A DNA stretch of 45,083 nt from Planctomycetia bacterium. Lineage in GTDB: Bacteria > Planctomycetota > Planctomycetia > Pirellulales > Thermoguttaceae. A program made the translations under genes and the position numbers. Below are positions 13,360 through 21,596 of the stretch, piece by piece. The notes under the pieces were generated by a model. That model was not told the DNA's origin and searched no databases. It was given only the letters and a program-made list of their open reading frames with translations. The stretch is from the NCBI GenBank assembly GCA_030527705.1, contig JAUNAI010000002.1:2559-47641 (forward strand), in the 5' to 3' direction. Within the stretch, counting starts at the first letter, position 1. Every line of letters begins with the position of its first letter.

Positions 13360-15489
13360 ATGGCAGACGTTAGCAAACTGGACTCGCTGTTTTATCCGAA
13401 ATCCATCGCGGTTATTGGAGCTTCGACGAAGCCGAAAACCTGTGGAAACGACATTCTGAAGAACCTGTTGGACACCTTCAAAGGCGGTCCGGTTTATCCG
13501 ATTAACCCGAAAGCTCCCGAAGTCTTGGGCGTCACGGCATATCCGTCCATTAAGGACGTTCCGGGTGATGTCGATTTGGCGGTCATCGTCGTTCCGAGCA
13601 AATTCGTTCTCCAGACCACGGAAGAATGCGCGGAAAAAGGCGTGAAAGCTCTCGTCTGCATTTCTGCTGGTTTCAAAGAAGTCGACCACGCTGGTGCGGA
13701 ACTCGAAGAAAAATTCGCGAATCTCGTCCGTGAAAAAGGTATGATTCTCGTCGGTCCGAACTGCCTTGGCGTTTTGAATGCAGAAGACAATGCGTGCATG
13801 AATGCGACGTTTGCCGCGAAAACTCCGAAAGCCGGTACGTTGGCGTTCATCAGTCAGTCTGGCGCTCTGTGCACGTCCGTTTTGGACTTCGCCGAAGAAC
13901 GCGACATGGGCTTCAGTAAATTCGTTTCGTTCGGTAATAAAGCTGACGTGAACGAAATCGACCTTCTCAACTATCTTGCCGATGACCCGAACACGAACGT
14001 GATTGCGATGTATCTTGAATCGATCACGAACGGTCCGGAATTCCAAGCGATTGCGTCGAAAATCTTCTATGAGAAGAAAAAGCCGATTCTGGTGCTCAAG
14101 AGTGGTCGTTCCGCCGCAGGCGCAAAAGCTGTCTCCAGCCATACGGGTTCTCTCGCTGGTAACGACGCGGTTTATGAAGCGCTTCTTTCCCAGTCTGGCA
14201 TCCAGCGTGTTGACACGATTGCTGAACTATTCGACTATGCGGCACTGTACTGCAACCAGCCGTTGCCACGTGGTAACCGTCTGGCGATCATCACCAACGC
14301 CGGTGGTCCTGGTATCATGGCGACCGACGCTGCTGAACGTTATGGTCTGACGCTTGCGACGATTTCTGACGTAACGAAAGACGCTCTGCGCGACCAGCTT
14401 CCGGCTGCCGCTTCTCTGCGTAACCCGATCGACGTAATTGGCGACGCGAAACATGACCGTTACGAAGCCGCTTGCAAAGAAGTCTTCAAAGACGCAGGCG
14501 TTGACATGGGTCTCGTGATTCTGACCCCGCAGTCGATGACCGACATTGACGAAATCGGCGAAATCGTTCCGCAGGTCGTGAAAGACCTCAATATTCCGGT
14601 CGTCGCGAGTTTCATGGGTGCGGAAATGGTTACGAAAGGCGTGAAGAGCCTGCGTGACGGTGGTGTTCCGAACTACAGTTTCCCGGAAGATGCCGTCCGT
14701 GCGTTGGGTGCCGCGTATAAACTTTCCGAACAGGCGAAACTTACCGACCGTGAACCGGTCACGATTGAGGGAACGGATAAAGAGAAGTGCGCGAAAATCA
14801 TCGCTGAAAAACTCGGCGACGCGGACAGCAAATATCTGGCTCAGGCAGAATGCCGTGAAATCTTCGCGTGCTACGGAATGCCGTTACTCCAGAGTGCGGT
14901 GGTTACCTCGGCTGACGACGCGGCGAAAGTCGTCGGTGAATGGGGTTCGACCGTCGTGATGAAGGTCATGTCTGCTGACGTGAAACATAAGTTCGACGCG
15001 GGTGGAGTTCTCCTGAACATTAAAGGTGCTGACGGTGCAAAAGCTGGTTTCGAGCAGATTTACGCGAACATTGCGAAGAACGTACCGGGCGCGAAAATCG
15101 ACAGCATCCTGATCGAAGAAATGGCGCCGAAGGGCACGGAAGTGATTCTCGGTTGTAACCGCGACCCGAAATTCGGTCCGTTGGTCATGTTTGGTATGGG
15201 TGGAACGACTGCTGAGCTGATGAAAGACGTTCAGTTCCGTCTTGCACCGACGAGCAAGTACTTCCTGCACTCGATGCTGGAAAACACGAAAGTTTACAAG
15301 CTGATGAATAACTACCGTGGTCTGGGTCAGCACGACTTGGCGGCGCTGGAAGATGCGGTTCTGCGTCTCTCCGCGTTGGTTGCTAATCACCCGGAAATCG
15401 CCGAACTGGACATCAACCCGTTGATCGTCCACGCGGAAGGTCTCGGCTGCTCCGTCGCCGACAGCCGTATCGTGCTGAAAAAAGCGTAA
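13360..15489 (+). CDS. NDP-forming acyl-CoA synthetase (acetyl-CoA synthetase, ADP-forming type)
   Basis: This one-chain enzyme of 709 residues makes acid, CoA and ATP from acyl-CoA, ADP and phosphate (reversible). Domains in order: CoA-binding Rossmann domain (about 8-135, with SIAVIGASTKPKTCG), succinyl-CoA-ligase-like domains (about 150-460) with the phospho-histidine H261 in SSHTGSLAGND, and an ATP-grasp domain (about 480-700, with GWTVVMKV-like strand, LIEEMAPKGTEVILG and ELDINPLIVH). The full alpha-beta fusion length is present. AAAGGAG precedes the ATG by 7 bases. It lies next to the BMC operon but has its own promoter. It could use acyl-CoA that leaves the pathway, or simply be a housekeeping acetate/propionate enzyme. 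Confidence 0.92.
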   Translation: MADVSKLDSLFYPKSIAVIGASTKPKTCGNDILKNLLDTFKGGPVYPINPKAPEVLGVTAYPSIKDVPGDVDLAVIVVPSKFVLQTTEECAEKGVKALVCISAGFKEVDHAGAELEEKFANLVREKGMILVGPNCLGVLNAEDNACMNATFAAKTPKAGTLAFISQSGALCTSVLDFAEERDMGFSKFVSFGNKADVNEIDLLNYLADDPNTNVIAMYLESITNGPEFQAIASKIFYEKKKPILVLKSGRSAAGAKAVSSHTGSLAGNDAVYEALLSQSGIQRVDTIAELFDYAALYCNQPLPRGNRLAIITNAGGPGIMATDAAERYGLTLATISDVTKDALRDQLPAAASLRNPIDVIGDAKHDRYEAACKEVFKDAGVDMGLVILTPQSMTDIDEIGEIVPQVVKDLNIPVVASFMGAEMVTKGVKSLRDGGVPNYSFPEDAVRALGAAYKLSEQAKLTDREPVTIEGTDKEKCAKIIAEKLGDADSKYLAQAECREIFACYGMPLLQSAVVTSADDAAKVVGEWGSTVVMKVMSADVKHKFDAGGVLLNIKGADGAKAGFEQIYANIAKNVPGAKIDSILIEEMAPKGTEVILGCNRDPKFGPLVMFGMGGTTAELMKDVQFRLAPTSKYFLHSMLENTKVYKLMNNYRGLGQHDLAALEDAVLRLSALVANHPEIAELDINPLIVHAEGLGCSVADSRIVLKKA

Positions 15490-15524
15490 TCATTATATTA
15501 GATAGAACATAGAGCCCTAGAAAT

Positions 15525-15578
15525 AGGTTCCAAAAACCGATGTCAACCTCGACAACCGTTTTTGGAACCTTCTTTTTT
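15525..15578 (+). terminator. Rho-independent terminator after the acyl-CoA synthetase gene
   Basis: AGGTTCCAAAAAC (15525-15537) pairs with GTTTTTGGAACCT (15558-15570), 13 perfect pairs, followed by TCTTTTTTT. A very clear terminator. Confidence 0.9.
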
Positions 15579-15599
15579 TGTAACTTTCTTTAATATTGT

Positions 15600-15632
15600 A
15601 TCCTCTTATCCGAATATATATGACAAGAGGAT
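15600..15632. other. Inverted repeat in the convergent gap
   Basis: ATCCTCTT near 15600 faces AAGAGGAT near 15632 across a 17-base AT-rich loop. It lies between the plus-strand synthetase terminator and the end of the minus-strand PEP-CTERM gene. It lacks a T-run on either strand, so a terminator role is uncertain. Confidence 0.3.
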
Positions 15633-15746
15633 GGTATTTTATACTGCCCCCGTGTTAAATTTCAGGACGGTGGTCCGCCGTTGGAGCTACGCACCACAGC
15701 TTCCGTTCCGGTCAAGAAACTGAATTTTCAAGTGGAAACGGTATAT

Positions 15747-17798
15747 TTAATGTTTTCGACAACGTCTCATACTCAATATGCCGAACGCTCCAACGAGGAG
15801 GATTACCCACGTGGAAGGTTCCGGAAGAGTGGAAGCAATTGTACTAGCGGAACCGATGAATAACTGATTACCAATAAGTCCCCCGGATAAAGCAATATCG
15901 GAGTTGTTCAGTATGACCGTGAAATCCGAAAGATTAAATGTCTTTGAATCCGCAACGGTAATGACATTATAAATTTCGTCCTCATCAAATTCGAATCCGG
16001 TTTCCAAATCCAATACCAGATTGGAAATTTGCGTATCCCCTGTGATTTCCAACGGATGCGCTCCTAAAGTCATCTGTAACGTACCAGCAGTCTGATTGAA
16101 ATCACCATAGAAAACGAATTCATCATTAGCTAACGCCAACTTTCCGCCTGTCTGATTGAGCGTAATCGGAAGAGTCTCACTTCCCCAAGTCCCCACCTTC
16201 AAATTTCCACTTGTTAAGTTGATAACAGATCCATTTTCTTCAGACGTGAGATTGTTGACATTTAACGTCCAGTTTCCATTAATCGTTAAATCTTTGTTAA
16301 CAATAATTTCCTCCAACGACTGAGTACCATCATAGGTAAGCGTATTATTACCCAAAAATCGGACTGTTCCTTTTCCGAGTGCAAATTGAGTAGTCGCTTT
16401 TACATTCGTATACTGCGCAACTTCCATTCTGCCAGTATATTCTTCATTATTACTGGCAAGTTCAATATGTACCTGATTCACCGGGTTTAAGGAGTTTCCA
16501 CCTGTCAGATTCAACTGAGCGGAACCACTAATATCAGATTTTACGCATAATGTACTGTTATTTGTTCTACTACTGAGTTCTGACTCTTCCAGAACCGTAA
16601 TATGTCCATCCAACGTCATCGTCGTTTTCTCAATATAATTCCTAATGGATCCACCGTTCAGTACCAAATCGGGAATAATGATTTGGGACGATTTATTTTT
16701 TAATGCCAATATTCCCCCCGAATTGAGTTTCGTTTTCGCCAAAAAATACTGGTTTGTAGTAATATTGTCTACTGTACGGAGAATCTTTTCAATATTCACA
16801 GTATCGCCGACCGTAGGAATATAGGAACTAGCATTACCATCCTTATCTATCCAAATTCCGGCGGTATCCCAACCTTTATCCGAGCTTTGAGTTTCTCTGT
16901 TTAATGTATATTCCTTCGCCTCACGAGCGGAAGTTGTCGATACAATGGTCGCCCCAATCGGCGCATCAATTCCCGCGGTAGCGAGTGCTTCCTGCATATA
17001 TTTATTACTTACGGTAATTTTATTGGGCATCAGAATTGTTTGTTTACTGGCTGCGCTATAATAATTCGCGTTCCAATTCCCGATAGTAAATTTACCATCC
17101 GTAAGGTTACTGTTATCAATAGATAATTTTGCCTTTTCCCCTGTCACAAGTTTGACCGAATCGGAACCAAGCGTTCCACCATTCGGAAGAAGTAACGTCG
17201 AGGTATTGGTAAGATTTACCGTACCCGAAAAGGTATTATTCTTGTTTGTAAAACTAATTTTAGCTGATATACTTTTGTCTGTTTGCGCATCTAATGTCAA
17301 TACCGCATTCTCGTCGCCAAGAATTTGGGATGAAACCTTCAATGTACGTGTCGCACCTGTTGATTTAATTTTCCCACTTCCGTCAATGGTAAGCGTAGTT
17401 CCAGCAAATTCAAATTCCGTTCCAGGCTGTGAAAGATTTAGGGAACCGCCATTCTTAAGAATGAAGTTATTTACTGTACAATGCGACTTCATGATAAGAG
17501 TGCCGTTTCCTTCTATATATAAAGCACCTCCGCCAAATACGGCTTCACTCACACTGGTATTGGTAGGCGAGCGTAAGTCCCCACTTGTAACATAATAATT
17601 ATGTTCAGCAGTAGGTACAGCTTCACTGGTCCATGTAAAGACATTAGACGTTTTAAGATCATCCCAATCTGTACCAGCCGGTTGGGATACATTTAGATAA
17701 TAATCCTCGGCTACAACCGTATTCGTTCTCATTGGAGCCACAGTCAAAGATGCTAAACATACCCATGGCATCATGCATTTTAAGGAAACTCTCATCAT
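15747..17798 (-). CDS. PEP-CTERM exported protein with autotransporter-like repeats
   Basis: A secreted protein of about 683 residues. I start it at the ATG at 17798 (a second ATG follows at 17795). AAAGG stands just upstream, and both starts lead into a good signal peptide (VSLKCMMPWVCLASLTVAP). The frame is open further up only with a TTG start. The body is Asn/Thr/Ser/Gly-rich with repeated beta-strand turns such as GGGALYIEGNGTLIMKS and NNTFSGTVNLTNTSTLLL, of the passenger-repeat (PATR) kind. The C-terminus has LPEPSTW, a hydrophobic helix and a basic end (MRRCRKH): a PEP-CTERM sorting tag normally removed by an exosortase. No exosortase is in the window. Confidence 0.85.
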   Translation of the reverse strand: MMRVSLKCMMPWVCLASLTVAPMRTNTVVAEDYYLNVSQPAGTDWDDLKTSNVFTWTSEAVPTAEHNYYVTSGDLRSPTNTSVSEAVFGGGALYIEGNGTLIMKSHCTVNNFILKNGGSLNLSQPGTEFEFAGTTLTIDGSGKIKSTGATRTLKVSSQILGDENAVLTLDAQTDKSISAKISFTNKNNTFSGTVNLTNTSTLLLPNGGTLGSDSVKLVTGEKAKLSIDNSNLTDGKFTIGNWNANYYSAASKQTILMPNKITVSNKYMQEALATAGIDAPIGATIVSTTSAREAKEYTLNRETQSSDKGWDTAGIWIDKDGNASSYIPTVGDTVNIEKILRTVDNITTNQYFLAKTKLNSGGILALKNKSSQIIIPDLVLNGGSIRNYIEKTTMTLDGHITVLEESELSSRTNNSTLCVKSDISGSAQLNLTGGNSLNPVNQVHIELASNNEEYTGRMEVAQYTNVKATTQFALGKGTVRFLGNNTLTYDGTQSLEEIIVNKDLTINGNWTLNVNNLTSEENGSVINLTSGNLKVGTWGSETLPITLNQTGGKLALANDEFVFYGDFNQTAGTLQMTLGAHPLEITGDTQISNLVLDLETGFEFDEDEIYNVITVADSKTFNLSDFTVILNNSDIALSGGLIGNQLFIGSASTIASTLPEPSTWVILLVGAFGILSMRRCRKH

Positions 17799-17954
17799 TT
17801 TGCCTTTCACAAATTTATTGTATACTATTTTGAACAACTACCTTTATTATTATAGATTACACCAGATTTTAAAAAAGTCAACCTAAAAATGGAATATTTT
17901 TCCTAAAAATTAAAATTTCTTATCTATTCTTTAATGTGTATATATCACTCTTTA

Positions 17955-19271
17955 TTATTGATTCTCTAAACACCGAATCCTCACGTCCGCTGCGAGTAAT
18001 TTCGGATCGGACTTGCGGTAATTACGGATTTCTTCGACCAACGCTTTCGCCTCGGTCAGTTTTCGACGCTCGATTAACTCGAAAAGATAAAGCAGTTTCT
18101 GTTCTTCGTCCGGATCGCGTGAGGGAACGTTCATGATGTCTTCTAGAATTTCGTTGGAAGTCATGCCGAAAGATTCTTCAGGACGGCGAAGTTCGATGAT
18201 TCCTTCCTCATTTTCGACGAGCATAAAGACACATTCCGCATGAACATGCCCCAAAATCTGTGGTGAGTGCGTCGCAACGATAAATTGACAATTCGGAAAC
18301 ACTTCCAGAAGTTTCGGAACGAGCATTCTCTGCCGTTTCGGATGGAAATGAAGGTCAATTTCGTCGATTAAAATAATACCATTCCCCTCCAGCGGATTTT
18401 CCATCGTCGGATTCGCAATCGCCAACCGCCGTGCGATGTCGCCGACGAGCGCGAGAAGACTTTTTTCACCATCTGAAAGCTGATCGATTCGGAACGGAAT
18501 TCCATTCTTTTTCGCCTCAAGACGTAGCGGATTCGGCTGAATCGTAAACTGAGAAAGTTCCGGCATGAACGCATGCCACGCATTTCGGAGCGTCTGTAAC
18601 GCGCGGTCACGGTATTCCGCCACGATTTTTTGCGTTTCGATTTCTCCATCCGCCTGCGTATTTTGTGCTTCTAAAATGAGACGACGAAATTCCCGGTCTT
18701 CCAGATTTTCCCGTTCGCGAAACCATTCCAGAAGGACACGGTAATCCGCTTTACAGGAAAGCGCGTCGCGGTAGACGCTCATAAGGGAAAAGTCGCGGTC
18801 CGTATGCACAAAACGTGGGAAATTTAGCGCGATTCGATTCGTCTGGTAATAAATAATGACTGGCACAGAACAGTTTTCCTGTGTTTCCTCAACGGTTGCT
18901 CGGAAACTTTCTGTCAGATCGCGGATGTTTTTCTGAACCGTATCTGGTATTATTTTTTTCGTAGATTTCGACTTTTTCGTAAGCGACTTCTCAACATACC
19001 AAGAATAAAGCTGATTTTCATGTTTCAGCTCAATTTGGAGGCTGGAATCCTTAAAACCCGCGGAAATGTCGTAAGGAGCGATATCCTTTCCAGAGTTTTT
19101 TCCACTACGCAGAAGGGAGACGAAACGGGAAAGAGGAACACTCAGTGCGTCAAGAACCGTGGATTTTCCGGCTCCGTTGACACCGACCAGAACATTCATT
19201 CGGGGATGGAATTCGATATTCATGGAATGAATTCCACGAAAGTTGACGATTTTTAGCGAGTTGAGTTTCAT
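17955..19271 (-). CDS. RecF/OLD-like AAA ATPase
   Basis: A 438-residue ABC-type ATPase of the RecF/SMC-like group (AAA_21/AAA_23). Walker A is GVNGAGKST (30-38), the signature-like motif is QLSDGEKSLLALVGD, Walker B is GIILIDEIDLHFHP, and a switch histidine lies in IVATHSPQI. The start RGIHSMNIEFHPRMNVLVG is typical. There is no coiled-coil arm of SMC length and no nuclease (TOPRIM) domain after the ATPase. The last 50 residues are helical and charged. AAAGGAA precedes the ATG by about 8 bases. Relatives act in DNA repair or in defence systems together with a nuclease, but no nuclease gene lies next to this one, so its role is open. Confidence 0.85.
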   Translation of the reverse strand: MKLNSLKIVNFRGIHSMNIEFHPRMNVLVGVNGAGKSTVLDALSVPLSRFVSLLRSGKNSGKDIAPYDISAGFKDSSLQIELKHENQLYSWYVEKSLTKKSKSTKKIIPDTVQKNIRDLTESFRATVEETQENCSVPVIIYYQTNRIALNFPRFVHTDRDFSLMSVYRDALSCKADYRVLLEWFRERENLEDREFRRLILEAQNTQADGEIETQKIVAEYRDRALQTLRNAWHAFMPELSQFTIQPNPLRLEAKKNGIPFRIDQLSDGEKSLLALVGDIARRLAIANPTMENPLEGNGIILIDEIDLHFHPKRQRMLVPKLLEVFPNCQFIVATHSPQILGHVHAECVFMLVENEEGIIELRRPEESFGMTSNEILEDIMNVPSRDPDEEQKLLYLFELIERRKLTEAKALVEEIRNYRKSDPKLLAADVRIRCLENQ

Positions 19272-19447
19272 AAAAAGTTTCCTTTAAGGCTCTATCATAA
19301 ATTCGGTGTGTTTCTCTTTTTTCTTAATATTTTACTGGAGAATCGAATATTTTCAAGAGGGATACCGTAAAGAATAAAAATTTTTGAGAAAGAAAGTTTA
19401 ATTATATCGAATTTTCCAAAAATATCGCAAAATTTTCTAAAGTTTTT

Positions 19448-19476
19448 TTGACAAAGTATGTTTCGTATGGTATAAT
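19448..19476 (+). promoter_or_regulatory. Consensus sigma-70-like promoter of the YTV-repeat gene
   Basis: TTGACA (19448-19453), a 17-base spacer, and TATAAT (19471-19476) with TGG just before it. This is the best promoter in the window. The predicted start is near 19483, giving a leader of about 78 bases. Confidence 0.85.
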
Positions 19477-19560
19477 ACATAATGAAGGTGTAGATTTTGT
19501 GGATTATTCCAGTTGTACGTATGTTAAATGTAAAATGAAACCAGTTCAGAAGGTGGTGTT

Positions 19561-21489
19561 ATGAAGAAATTCGGAGAAATCAGAAGATGGAACCCGACGA
19601 TGGTTGGGAAACTCACTACCGGAGCTGTTTTGGGCTTTTCGCTGCTTGGAAATACTCTGGTAGAAAATGTGAATGCAGAGTGTGCGACGTGTAATGTCGG
19701 GACGACGTATTCTGTTCCGGCTCCGGTCGTTGCGCCGGTTGGGGTCTCTACGCCAGTGGTGGCGAGTTGCATGACCTGTGGTCCATTATGTACCAGCACG
19801 CCTCCGACATATAAACTGGTCTGTGAGACGGTTTATGAAGAGAAAAAAATTGTGACTTATAAGCCGGTCTGGGAAACCGAGTTACGTACACGTCCCGTGA
19901 CGGTCCAGAAGAAGGTCGTCGAAACGGAAATGCGCGAGGAACGTTATACCGTACGTATTCCGGTAAAAGAAATCCAGATGAAAGAGCAGAGTGAAGAGCG
20001 TGTACGTTATGTTGAGGAAACGTGCGAGCGAGAAGAAATTTCATACTGCCTGAAGCCGGTTCAGAAAATTATTGAGCAGGAAAAAGTCTGTGTGGTTCAG
20101 AAGCCGGTGTGCGAGACGAAAATGGAAACGCGCGTGAAAACGGTGAATGAACAAGTGACATCTTACGAAACGAAATATGTTGATCAGGGCGCGTTCACTG
20201 ATCAGCTGGTTCTGAAACCGAATAATGGATTTTTCGGGAAAAAGTTAGCTTTTCAGGAAGCGAAAGCGGTAACGGATGAATGTACGGGAGAAGTCACGAA
20301 ACAGCGTGCTGGTCTGTACTGGACGCCGTCGAATAAGGGAAAATATGAGGTTCAGAAAATCTGGGTTCCGAATCCTCAGCCAGTACAGGTTCCGCGGACC
20401 TATACGGTTCCTCGTCAGGTCTGTGAGCAGGTTCCGGTTACGACAACGCGCATGGTAGAAGAACGTGTCGTCCAGAAAGTACCGGTCACCGTCACGGAAA
20501 TGGTGAAGGAACAGATCGTCAAAAAAGTTCCGGTCACAACGATGAAACCAGTAAAGGAAGTGGTCGTGAATAAGGTTCCAGTGGAAATCTGCACGTGGAA
20601 GGAAGAAGAACGGGTGCGTCAGGTTCCGTACACCACATGGAAAATGGTAGATGAGTGCCAGCAACAGCAGTATGAAGTGAAAGTGTGTAAGATGGTTGCC
20701 GAGGAGAAAATCGTTCGGGTTCCACGCACGATTCAGCGTTATGTGCCGATTGATGCCTGCGGAAATGAAATTGTGGCGCGGAGTCCGTTAACGACAAGTA
20801 CAGTCGTGACACCATCCGTGGTAACCCCTTCCGCGACTACTCCAACCGTCGCGACACCGAGTACGTCAGGGACGCCAAGTGTCTCGGGTACACCAAGCAC
20901 AACAGAAGCACTTCCCGCACCGAAAGTGGACGCTACACCGACGGTAAATTCTCCAACCACTCCGGCAACGGTACCGATGGTAGAAACGCCGAACACTACA
21001 TCGAGTAGTGCACCGAACATGGTACCGAGCACGGCACCGAGTACCACTCCGGCGGCTACTCCGACAGTAGAAAATCCTGCGACAAGCCAGAATACTGGTG
21101 AACAGCGGACATACGCGGAAAAACGCTCCATTATTCAGGAAGGTGCGGAAACACCGAGTAATTCAGGAAGCGCTCAGGTTCAGAATTCAGCGACGACTCC
21201 TGTTCCCGCTGAAAATTCTGTACCGGTGAATCAGACTCCGGCAGTGAATCCAGTACCAACAACGCAGAGGCCGGCAACCAACTCAGAACCGGCTCAGATG
21301 CCAACACAGTTACCTGAAGCTGCTGCCAGCACGACTGTTTCTTCTCCATCTACGCCAACGGTAACGACGCCGACCGCAGAATTACCTTCCGGAACCTCCA
21401 CACAGGTTCTTCCGCCAGTAACACCGACGGAAAATAATGTGGAAACACCGGCAGAAACACCGGGAACTTCAACTGAAATGACGAAATAA
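19561..21489 (+). CDS. YTV-repeat exported protein with Thr/Pro/Ser-rich tail
   Basis: 642 residues. The signal peptide covers about 1-39 (hydrophobic GAVLGFSLLGNTLV, end NVNA). A Cys-containing stretch follows (CATC, CMTCGPLC), then a long repetitive region (about 85-415) of short units such as VPVTTTRMVEERVVQK, VPVTVTEMVKEQIVKK and VPVTTMKPVKEVVVNK. These match the YTV repeats described from planctomycetes. The tail (about 420-642) is low-complexity Thr/Pro/Ser/Ala, likely disordered and possibly glycosylated. A consensus promoter and AAGGTGGTG before the ATG suggest strong expression. It is probably a structural surface or cell-wall protein; the exact role is unknown. Confidence 0.75.
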   Translation: MKKFGEIRRWNPTMVGKLTTGAVLGFSLLGNTLVENVNAECATCNVGTTYSVPAPVVAPVGVSTPVVASCMTCGPLCTSTPPTYKLVCETVYEEKKIVTYKPVWETELRTRPVTVQKKVVETEMREERYTVRIPVKEIQMKEQSEERVRYVEETCEREEISYCLKPVQKIIEQEKVCVVQKPVCETKMETRVKTVNEQVTSYETKYVDQGAFTDQLVLKPNNGFFGKKLAFQEAKAVTDECTGEVTKQRAGLYWTPSNKGKYEVQKIWVPNPQPVQVPRTYTVPRQVCEQVPVTTTRMVEERVVQKVPVTVTEMVKEQIVKKVPVTTMKPVKEVVVNKVPVEICTWKEEERVRQVPYTTWKMVDECQQQQYEVKVCKMVAEEKIVRVPRTIQRYVPIDACGNEIVARSPLTTSTVVTPSVVTPSATTPTVATPSTSGTPSVSGTPSTTEALPAPKVDATPTVNSPTTPATVPMVETPNTTSSSAPNMVPSTAPSTTPAATPTVENPATSQNTGEQRTYAEKRSIIQEGAETPSNSGSAQVQNSATTPVPAENSVPVNQTPAVNPVPTTQRPATNSEPAQMPTQLPEAAASTTVSSPSTPTVTTPTAELPSGTSTQVLPPVTPTENNVETPAETPGTSTEMTK

Positions 21490-21500
21490 TCTTTATTTTT

Positions 21501-21530
21501 AGGGAGATGCACAGAATGTATCTCCCTTTA
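21501..21530 (+). terminator. Rho-independent terminator after the YTV-repeat gene
   Basis: AGGGAGAT (21501-21508) pairs with ATCTCCCT (21520-21527) and is followed by T-rich sequence. It lies 12 bases after the stop. Confidence 0.75.
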
Positions 21531-21596
21531 TTTATATTTATCTATTTTTTATTTATTTATGTAGTTTCCTATTTGTCCAGCAAAATGGGGTGAAAG

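Noticed and set aside
17849-17881. TTGACT / TATAAT pair upstream of the PEP-CTERM gene (minus strand)
   Set aside because: The spacer is 21 bases, too long for a normal sigma-70 promoter, so I did not list it as a feature.
17955-19271. Septu-like or OLD defence system
   Set aside because: No HNH or TOPRIM nuclease is fused to or next to the ATPase. The neighbours are a PEP-CTERM protein and a YTV protein.
20276-20776. Repeated unit in the YTV gene as a CRISPR-like DNA repeat
   Set aside because: The periodicity is at protein level (VPVxxxxMVxE units in frame) with no constant repeat and unique spacer pattern.
19561-21489. YTV protein as a lipoprotein (Cys at residue 41 after the signal peptide)
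   Set aside because: The residues before the cysteine (NAEC) do not fit a lipobox. A normal signal-peptidase I site after VNA is more likely.
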